Source of the DNA: Tidjanibacter massiliensis
Lineage (GTDB): Bacteria; Bacteroidota; Bacteroidia; Bacteroidales; Rikenellaceae
DNA length: 64,000 bases
Direction: 5' to 3'
Assembly: GCF_900104605.1 (NCBI RefSeq)
Contig: NZ_LT629960.1
Location: forward strand, 1 to 64,000
Shown here piece after piece: positions 34,257-43,499 of this stretch (the stretch's first letter is position 1; each line of letters begins with the position of its first letter). Made by a program: the position numbers and the translations under genes. The notes beneath the pieces are model-generated. The model saw only the letters and a program-made list of their open reading frames with translations, made no database searches and was not told where the DNA came from.

Positions 34257-34729
34257 GTCAATCGTCGTTCCGCCTGTTGCGGTCGTCCGGCAAAGATACG
34301 ATAAAAATGCCGTTGCCGTGCATGGCCCGTTTCCTGCTCGTAAAAAGAGGGAAGCGAAAGGGCGGGAGCGAAAAGGCGTTTCTGCTCTCGAAGGGGGTGG
34401 GGCGGATTGTCCCGAGAGTCTTGGCGTTCTCTTCTCGCCTTCGGGAGGCTCGGGCAAGAGAGGTTGTTCCGTTCGTGTAACGGGGCGAAGCGGTTGAGGA
34501 TATTCGGAAACAACAGAGAGGTTCTCCCTGTGTATGGACAGCCTCGGATGAGGCGTTTCGTATGGTATGCGTGTGGAATGCCGCGTCTTGTTTCCGGCGG
34601 CATCCCGGAAGCGATACTTTCCTATGGCGGGCGGTCGCTGCAGATGAAAACAGGAACAGGGGATTGTTTTCCATCCCTTGTTCCTGTCGGGCAACGAGCT
34701 GCGTACACGGTTTCCGTGCGTTTGCTCTC
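34257..34729. other. Intergenic region between rnhA and the DksA-like gene
   Basis: About 470 bp with no supported gene. It holds the -7 box for rnhA (CAAAGATA, 34291-34298, minus strand) and the terminator of the DksA-like gene (34651-34686). I looked for the conserved cores of RNase P, tmRNA and SRP RNA here and saw none. Confidence 0.45.
34651..34686 (-). terminator. Terminator of the DksA-like gene
   Basis: On the minus strand CAGGAACAAGGGAT pairs with ATCCCCTGTTCCTG (14 bp, one G-T pair) with an 8-nt loop, followed by TTTTCA. It lies 44 nt after the stop. Confidence 0.65.
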
Positions 34730-35116
34730 CTATTTGTTGTGGCTCTCTTTGGCCTCGATGCTCAGCGTAGCGTGCGGTACGATTTTGAGTCTCTCTTTCG
34801 GAATCAGTTTGCCCGTTTCGCGGCATATTCCGTAGGTCTTGTTCTCGATACGCACGAGAGCCGCTTCGAGATGCTGTATGAATTTGAGCTGTCGCTGGGC
34901 GAGCCTGCCCGACTCCTCTTTCGAGAGGGTAGCGGCCCCTTCTTCCAACACTTTAAAGGTGGGCGACGTATCTTCCGTATCGTTGCTCATCGTGTGGGTG
35001 ATGGACGAACGCAACAATTCGTAGTCGGCTTTCGCCTTTTCGAGCTTGTCGAGGATGATGGCCTTGAATTCGGCAAGTTCCTCGTCCGAGTATCTGGTTT
35101 TTTCGACTTCTGACAT
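34730..35116 (-). CDS. TraR/DksA-family protein with a degenerate zinc finger
   Basis: A 128-residue protein with a long coiled-coil N-terminus (DEELAEFKAIILDKLEKAKADYELLRSSI) and a C-terminal YGICRETGKLIPKERLKIVPHATLSIEAKE, which aligns with the DksA zinc-finger region (YGxCxxCGxxIxxxRLxxxPxAxxCxxC). Only one of the four cysteines remains, so it cannot form the C4 site. By family it would bind the RNA polymerase secondary channel and modulate transcription, perhaps with ppGpp made by the RelA/SpoT homologue at 43500. A -7-like TATCTTTA lies about 40 nt upstream. Confidence 0.8.
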   Translation of the reverse strand: MSEVEKTRYSDEELAEFKAIILDKLEKAKADYELLRSSITHTMSNDTEDTSPTFKVLEEGAATLSKEESGRLAQRQLKFIQHLEAALVRIENKTYGICRETGKLIPKERLKIVPHATLSIEAKESHNK

Positions 35117-35299
35117 ATCCGTATCTTATTTGGTTTTTAATTCCGATATTATAAAGATAACCACTTCCGGGCATAAATGCAAGCCGGTGCGTGAAATTAT
35201 CTCCTATATCCTTGCCATAACGCTTTTCTGCATCGCATTATTATTGCAGTGCACCTCCGCGCGACCGGGTATCCGGCAGAAGCCGTTGTGTGCCGGCCG

Positions 35300-38200
35300 T
35301 CAGGCGGTGGCTTTCGTAACCGCTATCGTGACCGGATGCTCGTCGATGTCCACGTCGTGAACGAAGTCGCCCGCCGGCGTATCGGCTAGTTTCAATTCCA
35401 CTGCGAGCGTCTGCGAGGCGATGTAGGTGCCGAAATCCGTGACGGCCCCCTCTACGAGGTCGCATCGGCCTATCTCCGCGCGAATCTTGTCCGTCACTTC
35501 GAAGCCGCTCTCTTTGCGGATGTTCTGGATGCGGTTGATGAGTTCGCGGGCGATACCTTCGCGGAGCAGCGTTTCGGTTACGGTTACGTCCAGTGCCACC
35601 GTCAGCTTTCCTTCCGTTGCCACGAGCCATCCGGGCATATCCTCGGAGGTTATCTCGAAGTCTTCGCGCGTCACGGGCAACTGCCGGCCGTCTATTTCGA
35701 GGAAGAAGCTGTCGTTCGCCTCGATGGCTGCAATCCGTTCCTGCGAAAATGATGCCACGAGTGCGGCTATCTGTTTCATCTGCTTGCCGTAACGCGGGCC
35801 GAGTGTCTTGAAGTTGGGTTTGATGCGTTTGGTGATGAGGCCCATGGTGTTGGTAATGAGCTCTACTTCCTTGACATTCACCTCGTTCATGATGAGGCTA
35901 CGGACCTTCTCGATGTGCCGTCCCGTCTTTTCGTCGAGCACCGGTATCAGAATCTTGGTCAGCGGCTGGCGTACCTTGATGTTCACCTTGCGGCGCAGGG
36001 CGAGCACCATCGAGGAGACGCGCTGGGCGATGGACATCGTATCCTCCAGTTCCCCGTCTATCAGGGAGGCGTCGGCCGTGGGGAAAGCGCACAGGTGTAC
36101 GGAATCCCGGTATCTTCCGCTCACGGCATTCAGGTCGCCGAACAGCCGGTCGGCCATGAAGGGCGCAAAGGGTGCCATGAGCCGGGCAACGGTTTCGAGG
36201 CAGGTGTAGAGCGTCTGGTAGGCGGCCAGTTTGTCGGTGCTCATGCCGCCGCCCCAAAAGCGTTTGCGGTTCAGTCGTACGTACCAGTTGGAGAGGTTCT
36301 CGCCGACGAACTCCTGAATGAGGCGTGCTGCAGGCGTGGGGTCGAAATCCTCCAGTCTGTCGCTCACCTCCCGCACGAGCGTGTTGAGCAGCGAGATTAT
36401 CCACCGGTCAATTTCGGGGCGTTCGGCCACGGGTATTTCCGGTTCCTGACCGTTGAAGCCGTCTACGTTGGCATAGAGGGCGAAGAAACTGTAGGTGTTG
36501 TAGAGCGTACCGAAAAATTTGCGCCGTACTTCATCCACCCCTTCCGGGTCGAACTTGAGATTGTCCCACGGCTGCGAATTGGATATCATGTACCAGCGCA
36601 CGGCGTCCGGCCCGTATTTGTCCATTATGTCGAACGGGTCTACGGCGTTGCCGAGCCGCTTGCTCATTTTGTTGCCGTTTTTGTCGAGCACCAGACCGTT
36701 GGAGATGATGTTCCGGAAGGCGACCGAATCGAAGAGCATGGCGGCCAGAGCATGTAGCGTGAAGAACCATCCCCGCGTCTGGTCCACTCCTTCGGCGATG
36801 AAGTCCGCCGGGAAGCGTTTCAGGAACTCTTCGCGGCTGATTTCAAACGGATAATGCACCTGGGCATAGGGCATGGCGCCGCTGTCGAACCAGACGTCGA
36901 TGAGGTCGCTTTCGCGCCGCATGGGTTCGCCCTTGTCCGATACAAGGACGATGTCGTCCACATAGGGACGGTGCAGGTCGAAGATGTTGTAGTTCTCCTC
37001 CGAGAAGTCTCCTTCGCGGAACGCCGCCAGCGGGTTGCTTTTCATGACTCCCGCGGCTACGGCTTTCTCCGCTTCCGCGCGCAGCTCCGCCACCGAACCG
37101 ATGCACTTGAGTTCGGAGCGGTCTTCCGTCGCCCATATCGGCAGCGGCGTGCCCCAAAAGCGGGAACGGGAGAGGTTCCAGTCCACGAGCCCTTCGAGCC
37201 ACTTCCCGAAACGGCCCGTCCCGGTCGAGGCGGGTTTCCAGTCGATGGTATCATTGAGCTCCATGAGCCTTTCCCGCAGGGCCGTCGTCCGGATGAACCA
37301 CGAATCCAGCGGGTAGTAAAGCACGGGTTTGTCCGTGCGCCAGCAGTGCGGATAGGAGTGGGTGTGTTTTTCTATCTTGAACGCCTTGCCTTCGCCCTTG
37401 AGCATGACGGCTATGTCGATGTCGAGCGTGGGGTCGTCCGGACCGAGGGACGGGTCGTAGGCGTTCTTCACGAAACGGCCGGCCCATTCGCGGTAGCGTT
37501 CCGCATCGACGTATTTCGCAACGAAGTCGGGGTCCATGTCCTCGATGCGGAACAGACGGCCGCGGCGGTCCACCATGGGCTGGTTCTTGCCCGCCCTGTC
37601 TACGACATACATCGGCACGATGCCCGCCTGTTTACCTACGCGGTCGTCGTCGGCGCCGAACGTGGGGGCGATATGTACGATGCCCGTACCGTCCACCGTG
37701 GTCACGTAGTCGCCGGAGATGACGCGGAAGGCGTCGCCCATCGGCTTCACCCAGTCGATGAGCTGCCGGTAGCGTATTCCGACCAGTTCCGAACCCTTGT
37801 AAATCCGTTCCCCGATGCTGTACGTTCCCTCCATCTTCGGAGTGAAATAGGCTGGAAGCAGTTCTTTGGCGAGAATGACCGTCTGGGGCTGCTGCGTGTA
37901 GGGATTGAGGCATTTCACACGCACGTATTCGATGTTGTCGCCCACGGCGAGCGCCGTGTTGGAGGGCAGCGTCCAGGGCGTCGTGGTCCATGCGAGGAAG
38001 TAGAGCGTACCCTGTGCGTCATCGAACAGGAATTCGCTCCGCTCGTCGCGGATGATTTCGAACTGCGCCGTGCAGGTCGTGTCCTTCACGTCGCGGTAGC
38101 ATCCCGGCTGGTTGAGCTCGTGGTTGCTGAGGCCCGTACCCGCGGCAGGCGAGTAAGGTTGTATCGTATATCCCTTGTAGAGCAGGCCCTTATCGAAAAG

Positions 38201-38704
38201 CTGTTTCAGCATCCACCACAGCGTTTCGATATATTTGTTTTCGTAGGTGATGTAGGGGTGTTTCATGTCCACCCAATATCCCATTTTGCGGGTGAGCTCC
38301 TCCCAGACGCCGGTGAACTCCATGACCGCTTCGCGGCAGGTACGGTTGTACTCTTCGATGGATATCTTGTGGCCGATGTCCTCTTTCGTGATGCCGAGCT
38401 TCTTCTCCACGCCCAGTTCGACAGGCAGGCCGTGGGTATCCCATCCCGCCTTCCGGCGGACGAGATAGCCCTGCTGGGTTTTGTAGCGGCAGATAGTATC
38501 CTTGATGGTACGCGAGAGGACGTGGTGGATGCCGGGGAGTCCGTTGGCCGAAGGCGGCCCTTCGTAGAAGATAAAAGCCGGTGCTCCTTCGCGTTCGGTG
38601 ATGCTGCGTCCGAACGTGTTCTCTCTGTCCCACACTTCGAGGACTTCCCTGCCCAGTTGCGGCAGGTCGAGCCCCTTGTACTCGTTGAATTTTCTGCTGC
38701 TCAT
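35300..38704 (-). CDS. ileS: Isoleucine--tRNA ligase
   Basis: A 1134-residue class I aminoacyl-tRNA synthetase that charges tRNA-Ile in the cytoplasm. The HIGH-type motif is in GPPSANGLPGIHHVLSRTIKD near residue 50, the KMSKS-type motif is KMSKRLGN near residue 690, and the CP1 editing domain lies between. A long C-terminal anticodon-binding region follows with the REGIARELINRIQNIRKESGF signature. Length is normal for the eukaryote-like IleS2 form common in Bacteroidota. ATG 38704 (MSSRKFNEY) is used; a codon 9 positions earlier would be an extension over the promoter. Confidence 0.95.
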   Translation of the reverse strand: MSSRKFNEYKGLDLPQLGREVLEVWDRENTFGRSITEREGAPAFIFYEGPPSANGLPGIHHVLSRTIKDTICRYKTQQGYLVRRKAGWDTHGLPVELGVEKKLGITKEDIGHKISIEEYNRTCREAVMEFTGVWEELTRKMGYWVDMKHPYITYENKYIETLWWMLKQLFDKGLLYKGYTIQPYSPAAGTGLSNHELNQPGCYRDVKDTTCTAQFEIIRDERSEFLFDDAQGTLYFLAWTTTPWTLPSNTALAVGDNIEYVRVKCLNPYTQQPQTVILAKELLPAYFTPKMEGTYSIGERIYKGSELVGIRYRQLIDWVKPMGDAFRVISGDYVTTVDGTGIVHIAPTFGADDDRVGKQAGIVPMYVVDRAGKNQPMVDRRGRLFRIEDMDPDFVAKYVDAERYREWAGRFVKNAYDPSLGPDDPTLDIDIAVMLKGEGKAFKIEKHTHSYPHCWRTDKPVLYYPLDSWFIRTTALRERLMELNDTIDWKPASTGTGRFGKWLEGLVDWNLSRSRFWGTPLPIWATEDRSELKCIGSVAELRAEAEKAVAAGVMKSNPLAAFREGDFSEENYNIFDLHRPYVDDIVLVSDKGEPMRRESDLIDVWFDSGAMPYAQVHYPFEISREEFLKRFPADFIAEGVDQTRGWFFTLHALAAMLFDSVAFRNIISNGLVLDKNGNKMSKRLGNAVDPFDIMDKYGPDAVRWYMISNSQPWDNLKFDPEGVDEVRRKFFGTLYNTYSFFALYANVDGFNGQEPEIPVAERPEIDRWIISLLNTLVREVSDRLEDFDPTPAARLIQEFVGENLSNWYVRLNRKRFWGGGMSTDKLAAYQTLYTCLETVARLMAPFAPFMADRLFGDLNAVSGRYRDSVHLCAFPTADASLIDGELEDTMSIAQRVSSMVLALRRKVNIKVRQPLTKILIPVLDEKTGRHIEKVRSLIMNEVNVKEVELITNTMGLITKRIKPNFKTLGPRYGKQMKQIAALVASFSQERIAAIEANDSFFLEIDGRQLPVTREDFEITSEDMPGWLVATEGKLTVALDVTVTETLLREGIARELINRIQNIRKESGFEVTDKIRAEIGRCDLVEGAVTDFGTYIASQTLAVELKLADTPAGDFVHDVDIDEHPVTIAVTKATA

Positions 38705-38728
38705 ATATGCTACGAATCTTTGAAACCA

Positions 38729-38759
38729 CAAAGTTATATAAAATTGCAGAGAATGGCAA
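38729..38759 (-). promoter_or_regulatory. ileS promoter
   Basis: Minus strand: TTG (38759-38757) and TAACTTTG (38736-38729) with a 20-nt spacer, 25 nt upstream of the ileS start. Confidence 0.6.
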
Positions 38760-38932
38760 CGGCGCGTTGTCTCGGCCGTTCCGTGTCCGCTTGTCGGGGG
38801 AAGGAGTGCGATGAATTTGCTCCGGTACCTTTCGACGCGTCGGTCGGTGCCGGAAAGCGCAACGGTTGCGGAGACGCTGGCGTCACGGATGGAGAAGAAA
38901 AGGGCGGTGAATAGGACGGAAACGTCTGTTGT

Positions 38933-39463
38933 CTACTGTTTTGTAGAGAAGTTGTCGCTGTGTTCGAAAGCGATGCGCGGTGTGCCGTCCTCCACGAAGA
39001 CGGTGCCGACCGGACGGAAACCGAACCGAAGCAGCAGACGCTGCATCGGGATGTTGTCGCGGTGGGTATCCGCACGCAGGTGACGGTCCTGTTCCAGACA
39101 CCATGCCATGCATCGGGCGGCGATGCCCTGGCCCCGTACCGCACAGGCCAGGCGGTGGATGACATGGTAGGGACTTCCGTCCTGCCAGGCGCCGTCGCGG
39201 ATGGTCGCATAGTTGGGTTCCGGCGAGGGCATGAAACAGAATGTGGCGACCATCGTGCCTGTCGCGTCGATGGCTGCATGGGAGTATCCTCCCGCGATGT
39301 CGGCGGCGATTCGTTCGCGGCCGGGATAACCGTCGCGCCATTGGCCGGGATTGCCGTTGGCGTGCATGAAAGCGGCGGCATCCGCCACGATTTCCATGAT
39401 TTGTCCGAGCTCTTCGGGTCTTGCCCGGCGGATGGCTACCGGCAGGCCGCTATTGCAGTTCAT
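38933..39463 (-). CDS. GNAT-family N-acetyltransferase
   Basis: A 176-residue acetyltransferase: N-terminal VAIRRARPEELGQIMEIVADA, central strand GTMVATFCFMP, acetyl-CoA loop in VRGQGIAARCMAW (R-x-x-G-x-G/A form) and the C-terminal DNIPMQRLLLRFGFRPVGTVF. The substrate is unknown. Start: ATG 39463 gives a 14-nt overlap with upp; ATG 39478 is equally possible with a larger overlap. Translation is probably coupled to upp, though the functions are not obviously linked. Confidence 0.8.
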   Translation of the reverse strand: MNCNSGLPVAIRRARPEELGQIMEIVADAAAFMHANGNPGQWRDGYPGRERIAADIAGGYSHAAIDATGTMVATFCFMPSPEPNYATIRDGAWQDGSPYHVIHRLACAVRGQGIAARCMAWCLEQDRHLRADTHRDNIPMQRLLLRFGFRPVGTVFVEDGTPRIAFEHSDNFSTKQ

Positions 39464-40115
39464 CCTGTTTAGCTCCATATGCGAGGTCGCCCGCATCGCC
39501 CAATCCCGGTACGATGTAGGAGTGTACCGTGAGTTCCTGGTCTACCGACCCGCACCAGATGGTGGTATCGGCGGCAGGCAAGTGTCTGAGAGCGTACTCG
39601 ACGCCCTCCTCGCTCGCTATCCCTGCGGCGACGTGCAGTTTCGCCGGCCTTCCCTTGCGCTCCACGAGCGCCTCGTAGGCGAGCACGAGCGAAGACCCCG
39701 TGGCCAGCATGGGGTCTACGAGCAGCAGCGTCTTGTCGGTGAGGTCGCCGGCCGAGACGTATTCCACGCGGATGTTGAACGTACCGTCTTTGCTGTACCG
39801 GCGGTAGGCCGATACGAAGGCGCAGGAGGCGTCGTCGAAATAGTTGAGGAATCCCTGATGGAAGGGAATGCCGGCACGGAGGATGGTGGCGAGTACGATT
39901 TCCTCGTCGGGCAGCATCACTTCGGCTTCGCCGAGCGGCGTCTCCACCGTCCGAGGCGAATAGTGGAAACTCTTGCTGATTTCGTAAGCCATCACTTCGC
40001 CGAACCGTTCGAGGTTGCGGCGGAACCGCATCCGGTCTTTCTGGATGCGGGAATCGCGTATCTCCGCGATGAAGCGGTTGAGTATCGTGTTCTCTCTGTC
40101 AAGGATGTGTACCAT
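39450..40115 (-). CDS. upp: Uracil phosphoribosyltransferase
   Basis: A 221-residue phosphoribosyltransferase that converts uracil and PRPP to UMP in pyrimidine salvage. The PRPP loop is LLLVDPMLATGSSLVLA (residues about 129-145), and the uracil-binding end contains YIVPGLGDAGDLAYG, the classic C-terminal signature. ATG at 40115; a TTAACTTTA-like -7 region precedes it near 40205-40212. Confidence 0.92.
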   Translation of the reverse strand: MVHILDRENTILNRFIAEIRDSRIQKDRMRFRRNLERFGEVMAYEISKSFHYSPRTVETPLGEAEVMLPDEEIVLATILRAGIPFHQGFLNYFDDASCAFVSAYRRYSKDGTFNIRVEYVSAGDLTDKTLLLVDPMLATGSSLVLAYEALVERKGRPAKLHVAAGIASEEGVEYALRHLPAADTTIWCGSVDQELTVHSYIVPGLGDAGDLAYGAKQDELQ

Positions 40116-40211
40116 GGCCGTTCTGTTTTAAGCGGGAGTGTGAAGTGCCGGCTTCCGTCTGCCGGAGCGTGTTGCATGTCCCGGCAGGAACGGAACACCG
40201 TCGTGGTAAAG

Positions 40212-41408
40212 TTAATACAAAAAGTTGTTGAACGGATAGCGTCCCGCATGGATTTCCCTTACCATACCGTAGAGGTCTGTCCGCAGCTTGTCGATGTTGA
40301 GCCGCTCTTTGGCCGAGATGAAGATGCACGGAGTATCCCCCTTGGCCATCCAGCTGCGCTTAATCTCGTCGAGCGACAGGTTTTCGCGGGTGGCGGGCGT
40401 GAGGTCATCCTCCTCTTTCGGTTTGTAACGGAAGGCGTCTACCTTGTTGAAAACCATGAAGACCGGTTTGTCGCTGGCCCCTATTTCGCGCAGCGTCTCC
40501 CGTACTACCGCTATCTGTTCTTCGAAATTAGGGTGTGAAATGTCCACCACGTGGAGCAGCAGGTCGGCCTCGCGTACCTCGTCCAGCGTCGATTTGAACG
40601 ACTCCACCAGTTGCGTCGGCAGCTTGCGGATGAAGCCCACCGTGTCGGAGAGCAGGAAAGGGAGGTTGTCGAGCACCACCTTGCGTACGGTCGTGTCGAG
40701 CGTGGCGAAGAGTTTGTTCTCGGCGAATACGTCGCTTTTGCTTATCAGGTTCATCAGCGTGGATTTTCCGACGTTGGTGTATCCTACGAGCGAAACCCGT
40801 ACCAGGCTGCCGCGGTTGCTGCGCTGGACGGCCATCTGGCGGTCGATTTTCTTCAGGTCCTCCTTCAGTTTGGCGATGTTGTTGCGGATGACGCGGCGGT
40901 CGGTCTCGATTTCGCGTTCGCCCGCTCCGCCTCGTGTTCCGGTACCGCCTCGCTGTCGTTCCAGGTGTGTCCACATGCCTGTCAGGCGTGGCAGCATGTA
41001 TTCGTACTGTGCCAGCTTCACCTGTGTTTTGGCATAGGCCGTCTGTGCCCGCTGGACGAAGATGTCCAGAATGAGCCGCGTGCGGTCGGTGATGCGGCGG
41101 CCGAGTGCCTTCTCGATGTTGTGCGTCTGCGAGGGCGACAGTTCGTCGTCGAAGATGACAACGCCGATTTCGTTCTCCGCCGTCCAGGCTGCTATCTCCT
41201 CCAGCTTGCCGGAACCCACGTAGGTACGCGAATTGGGGGAGGGGAGTTTCTGCATGAAACGTTTCACGGTGGTGATGCCGGCCGTTTCGGCGAGGAACTC
41301 CAGCTCGTCGAGGTACTCCTCGCTCTGGCTCACCTCCTGCCTCTCCCGGACGACCGCCACGAGGACGGCCCGTTCAGGCTGTATCGCTTCTTTTCCGGTT
41401 GTTTCCAT
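40212..41408 (-). CDS. hflX: GTPase HflX
   Basis: A 398-residue ribosome-associated GTPase. The N-terminal HflX domain (RAVLVAVV... NSRTYVGSGKLEEI... VIFDDELSPSQTHNIEKAL) is followed by the glycine-rich linker ERQRGGTGTRGGAGEREIETDRR, and the G domain has G1 GYTNVGKST, G3 DTVGF, G4 NKVD and G5 SAKE. It splits stalled or stressed 70S ribosomes. It lies 31 nt downstream of glmS on the same strand. Confidence 0.95.
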   Translation of the reverse strand: METTGKEAIQPERAVLVAVVRERQEVSQSEEYLDELEFLAETAGITTVKRFMQKLPSPNSRTYVGSGKLEEIAAWTAENEIGVVIFDDELSPSQTHNIEKALGRRITDRTRLILDIFVQRAQTAYAKTQVKLAQYEYMLPRLTGMWTHLERQRGGTGTRGGAGEREIETDRRVIRNNIAKLKEDLKKIDRQMAVQRSNRGSLVRVSLVGYTNVGKSTLMNLISKSDVFAENKLFATLDTTVRKVVLDNLPFLLSDTVGFIRKLPTQLVESFKSTLDEVREADLLLHVVDISHPNFEEQIAVVRETLREIGASDKPVFMVFNKVDAFRYKPKEEDDLTPATRENLSLDEIKRSWMAKGDTPCIFISAKERLNIDKLRTDLYGMVREIHAGRYPFNNFLY

Positions 41409-41439
41409 AGTCGATTCTTTCGGTTGTCCGCAGCGGTCG

Positions 41440-43284
41440 TCACTCTACCGTCACGGATTTGGCCAGGTTGCGCGGCTGGTCTACGTTGCGCCCCTTGTTT
41501 ACTGCGATGTAGTAGGCGAAGAGTTGCAGCGGTATCGAGGAGAGCAGCGGCGTGATGCATTCGGCGGTTTTCGGTATCCAGATGCAGTAGTCCGCCATCT
41601 CAGCCACGATGCAGTCGCCCTCGGTGACGACAACGATGACCTTGCCGCCGCGTGCCTTTATCTCCTGGATATTGCTGATGGTCTTTTCGTACACGCTGCC
41701 GTTGGTCGCGATGACGATGGTGGGCATCTCTTGGTCGATGAGCGCGATGGTGCCGTGCTTCATCTCGGCGGCAGGGCACCCCTCCGCATGGATGTAGGAA
41801 ATCTCCTTCAGTTTCAGTGCCCCCTCCATGGCCGTGGGATAGTTGCAGCCTCGACCGAGGTAGAGGAAGTTACGGGCATAGGTGAATATCGAAGCCACCG
41901 ATTGGATGTGTTCGTGCTGGTCGAGTACCTCCTTGATATTGTCGGGCATGGCTATCAGACCGCGCAGCACTTCCCGATACTTCTCCTCGTCGATGAGTCC
42001 TTTCATCTTGGCCAGCATCATCGCCATCATGACCAGTACGGTGACCTGTCCGGTAAAGGCTTTGGTGGAGGCTACGCCTATCTCCGGTCCGACGTGGATG
42101 TAGGTTCCGGAGTGTGTCGCACGGGCTATCGAAGAGCCGACCACGTTGCATATGCCGTAGACGAAAGCCCCCTTGCTTTTGGCCAGCTCGATGGCGGCCA
42201 GCGTATCTGCCGTTTCTCCGGACTGCGAGATGGCTATCACCACGTCGTCGGAATGGATGACCGGATTCCGGTAGCGGAATTCCGACGCATATTCGACCTT
42301 TACCTCGATGCCGCAGAGGTCTTCGAAGAGGTATTCGCCGATGAGGCCCGCGTGCCACGACGTACCGCACGCCACGAAGATGATTCTCCGGGCATTGAGG
42401 AACCGCTCCTTGTTGTCGAGGATGCCCGACAGCACCACGTTCGTGCCCTTCACGTTGATGCGGCCCCGGATGCAGTCGGTAATGGTACGCGGCTGTTCGA
42501 AGATTTCCTTGAGCATGAAGTGCGGGTAACCGCCCTTTTCGAGCTCCGAGATGTTCATCTCCAGCTTGCGGATATCGATTTTTGATTCGATATTGTTGAG
42601 ATTCACTACTTTGAGCGGTTTGTGGCGATTGATGACCGCAATTTCGCCGTCATTGAGATACACCACGTCCTTCACGTACTCCACAATCGGCGTGGCGTCC
42701 GAGGCGAGGAAGTATTCGCCTTCGCCGATGCCTACCACGAGCGGGCTGCTCTTGCGTGCCGCGATTATTTCATCGTTGTTGGTGCGGTCGAGCACTGCGA
42801 TGGCATAGGCTCCGATGACCTGGTTCAGTGCCGCCTGTACCGCTTCGAACAGCGTGCACCGGTTCTCCGTGTGCAGGTATTCGATGAACTGTACGAGTAC
42901 CTCGGTGTCGGTTTCGCTGCGGAAGGTGTAGCCTTTCTCCGCGAGCATGGCTTTCAGTACCCCGTAGTTTTCGATGATGCCGTTGTGAATGAGCGCTATC
43001 GAGCCGTTCTCCGAATAGTGGGGATGGGCGTTCACGTCGTTGGGCTCTCCGTGCGTGGCCCAGCGCGTATGGGCGATGCCTATCGTACCGGAAATATCCT
43101 TGTCCTCCACGAAGTGTTCGAGTTCGGTTACCTTTCCTTTCGATTTGTAGACGTTGAGTTTTCCTGCCGGATTTATCAGTGCGATGCCGGCACTGTCGTA
43201 CCCGCGGTATTCGAGCCGGTGGAGCCCCTTTATCAGTATGGGGTAAGCGTCCTTGCTTCCCACGTATCCTACTATTCCACACAT
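41440..43284 (-). CDS. glmS: Glutamine--fructose-6-phosphate aminotransferase (isomerising)
   Basis: A 614-residue enzyme making glucosamine-6-phosphate, the first step to UDP-GlcNAc for peptidoglycan and LPS. The N-terminal glutaminase begins MCGIVGYVG with the catalytic Cys2, and RWATHGEPNDVNAHPH is the glutamine-binding segment. The C-terminal half carries two SIS sugar-isomerase domains (FVACGTSWHAG, ISQSGETADT, and the final KSVTVE). No glmS ribozyme is seen upstream; only a TAACTTTA-like -7 box near 43303. Confidence 0.95.
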   Translation of the reverse strand: MCGIVGYVGSKDAYPILIKGLHRLEYRGYDSAGIALINPAGKLNVYKSKGKVTELEHFVEDKDISGTIGIAHTRWATHGEPNDVNAHPHYSENGSIALIHNGIIENYGVLKAMLAEKGYTFRSETDTEVLVQFIEYLHTENRCTLFEAVQAALNQVIGAYAIAVLDRTNNDEIIAARKSSPLVVGIGEGEYFLASDATPIVEYVKDVVYLNDGEIAVINRHKPLKVVNLNNIESKIDIRKLEMNISELEKGGYPHFMLKEIFEQPRTITDCIRGRINVKGTNVVLSGILDNKERFLNARRIIFVACGTSWHAGLIGEYLFEDLCGIEVKVEYASEFRYRNPVIHSDDVVIAISQSGETADTLAAIELAKSKGAFVYGICNVVGSSIARATHSGTYIHVGPEIGVASTKAFTGQVTVLVMMAMMLAKMKGLIDEEKYREVLRGLIAMPDNIKEVLDQHEHIQSVASIFTYARNFLYLGRGCNYPTAMEGALKLKEISYIHAEGCPAAEMKHGTIALIDQEMPTIVIATNGSVYEKTISNIQEIKARGGKVIVVVTEGDCIVAEMADYCIWIPKTAECITPLLSSIPLQLFAYYIAVNKGRNVDQPRNLAKSVTVE

Positions 43285-43499
43285 AAGGCGATGTCGGTTT
43301 CGGTAAAGTTAATGTCATGTCTTCGGCCGTTTCGGTCCGTACCCGGAGAGTGTTATGCCTCGCCGGGTAGCGGTCGGACCGTTGCCGTATTCTCAATAAT
43401 TTGTTTCTGCCGCACGCTGTCGGTACGGCAAACAAAAATAAGCATTCTCCCGTAGATATGGAAACATACGGGAAGATGCCGGGATTTTCGGCGGGGCGG

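Noticed and set aside
34257-34826. N-terminal extension of rnhA
   Set aside because: The open frame has no RNase H similarity and crosses the promoter and the neighbouring terminator.
36854-38914. 686-codon frame antisense to ileS
   Set aside because: Lies wholly opposite a certain ileS gene; long antisense frames are expected from its GC-rich third positions.
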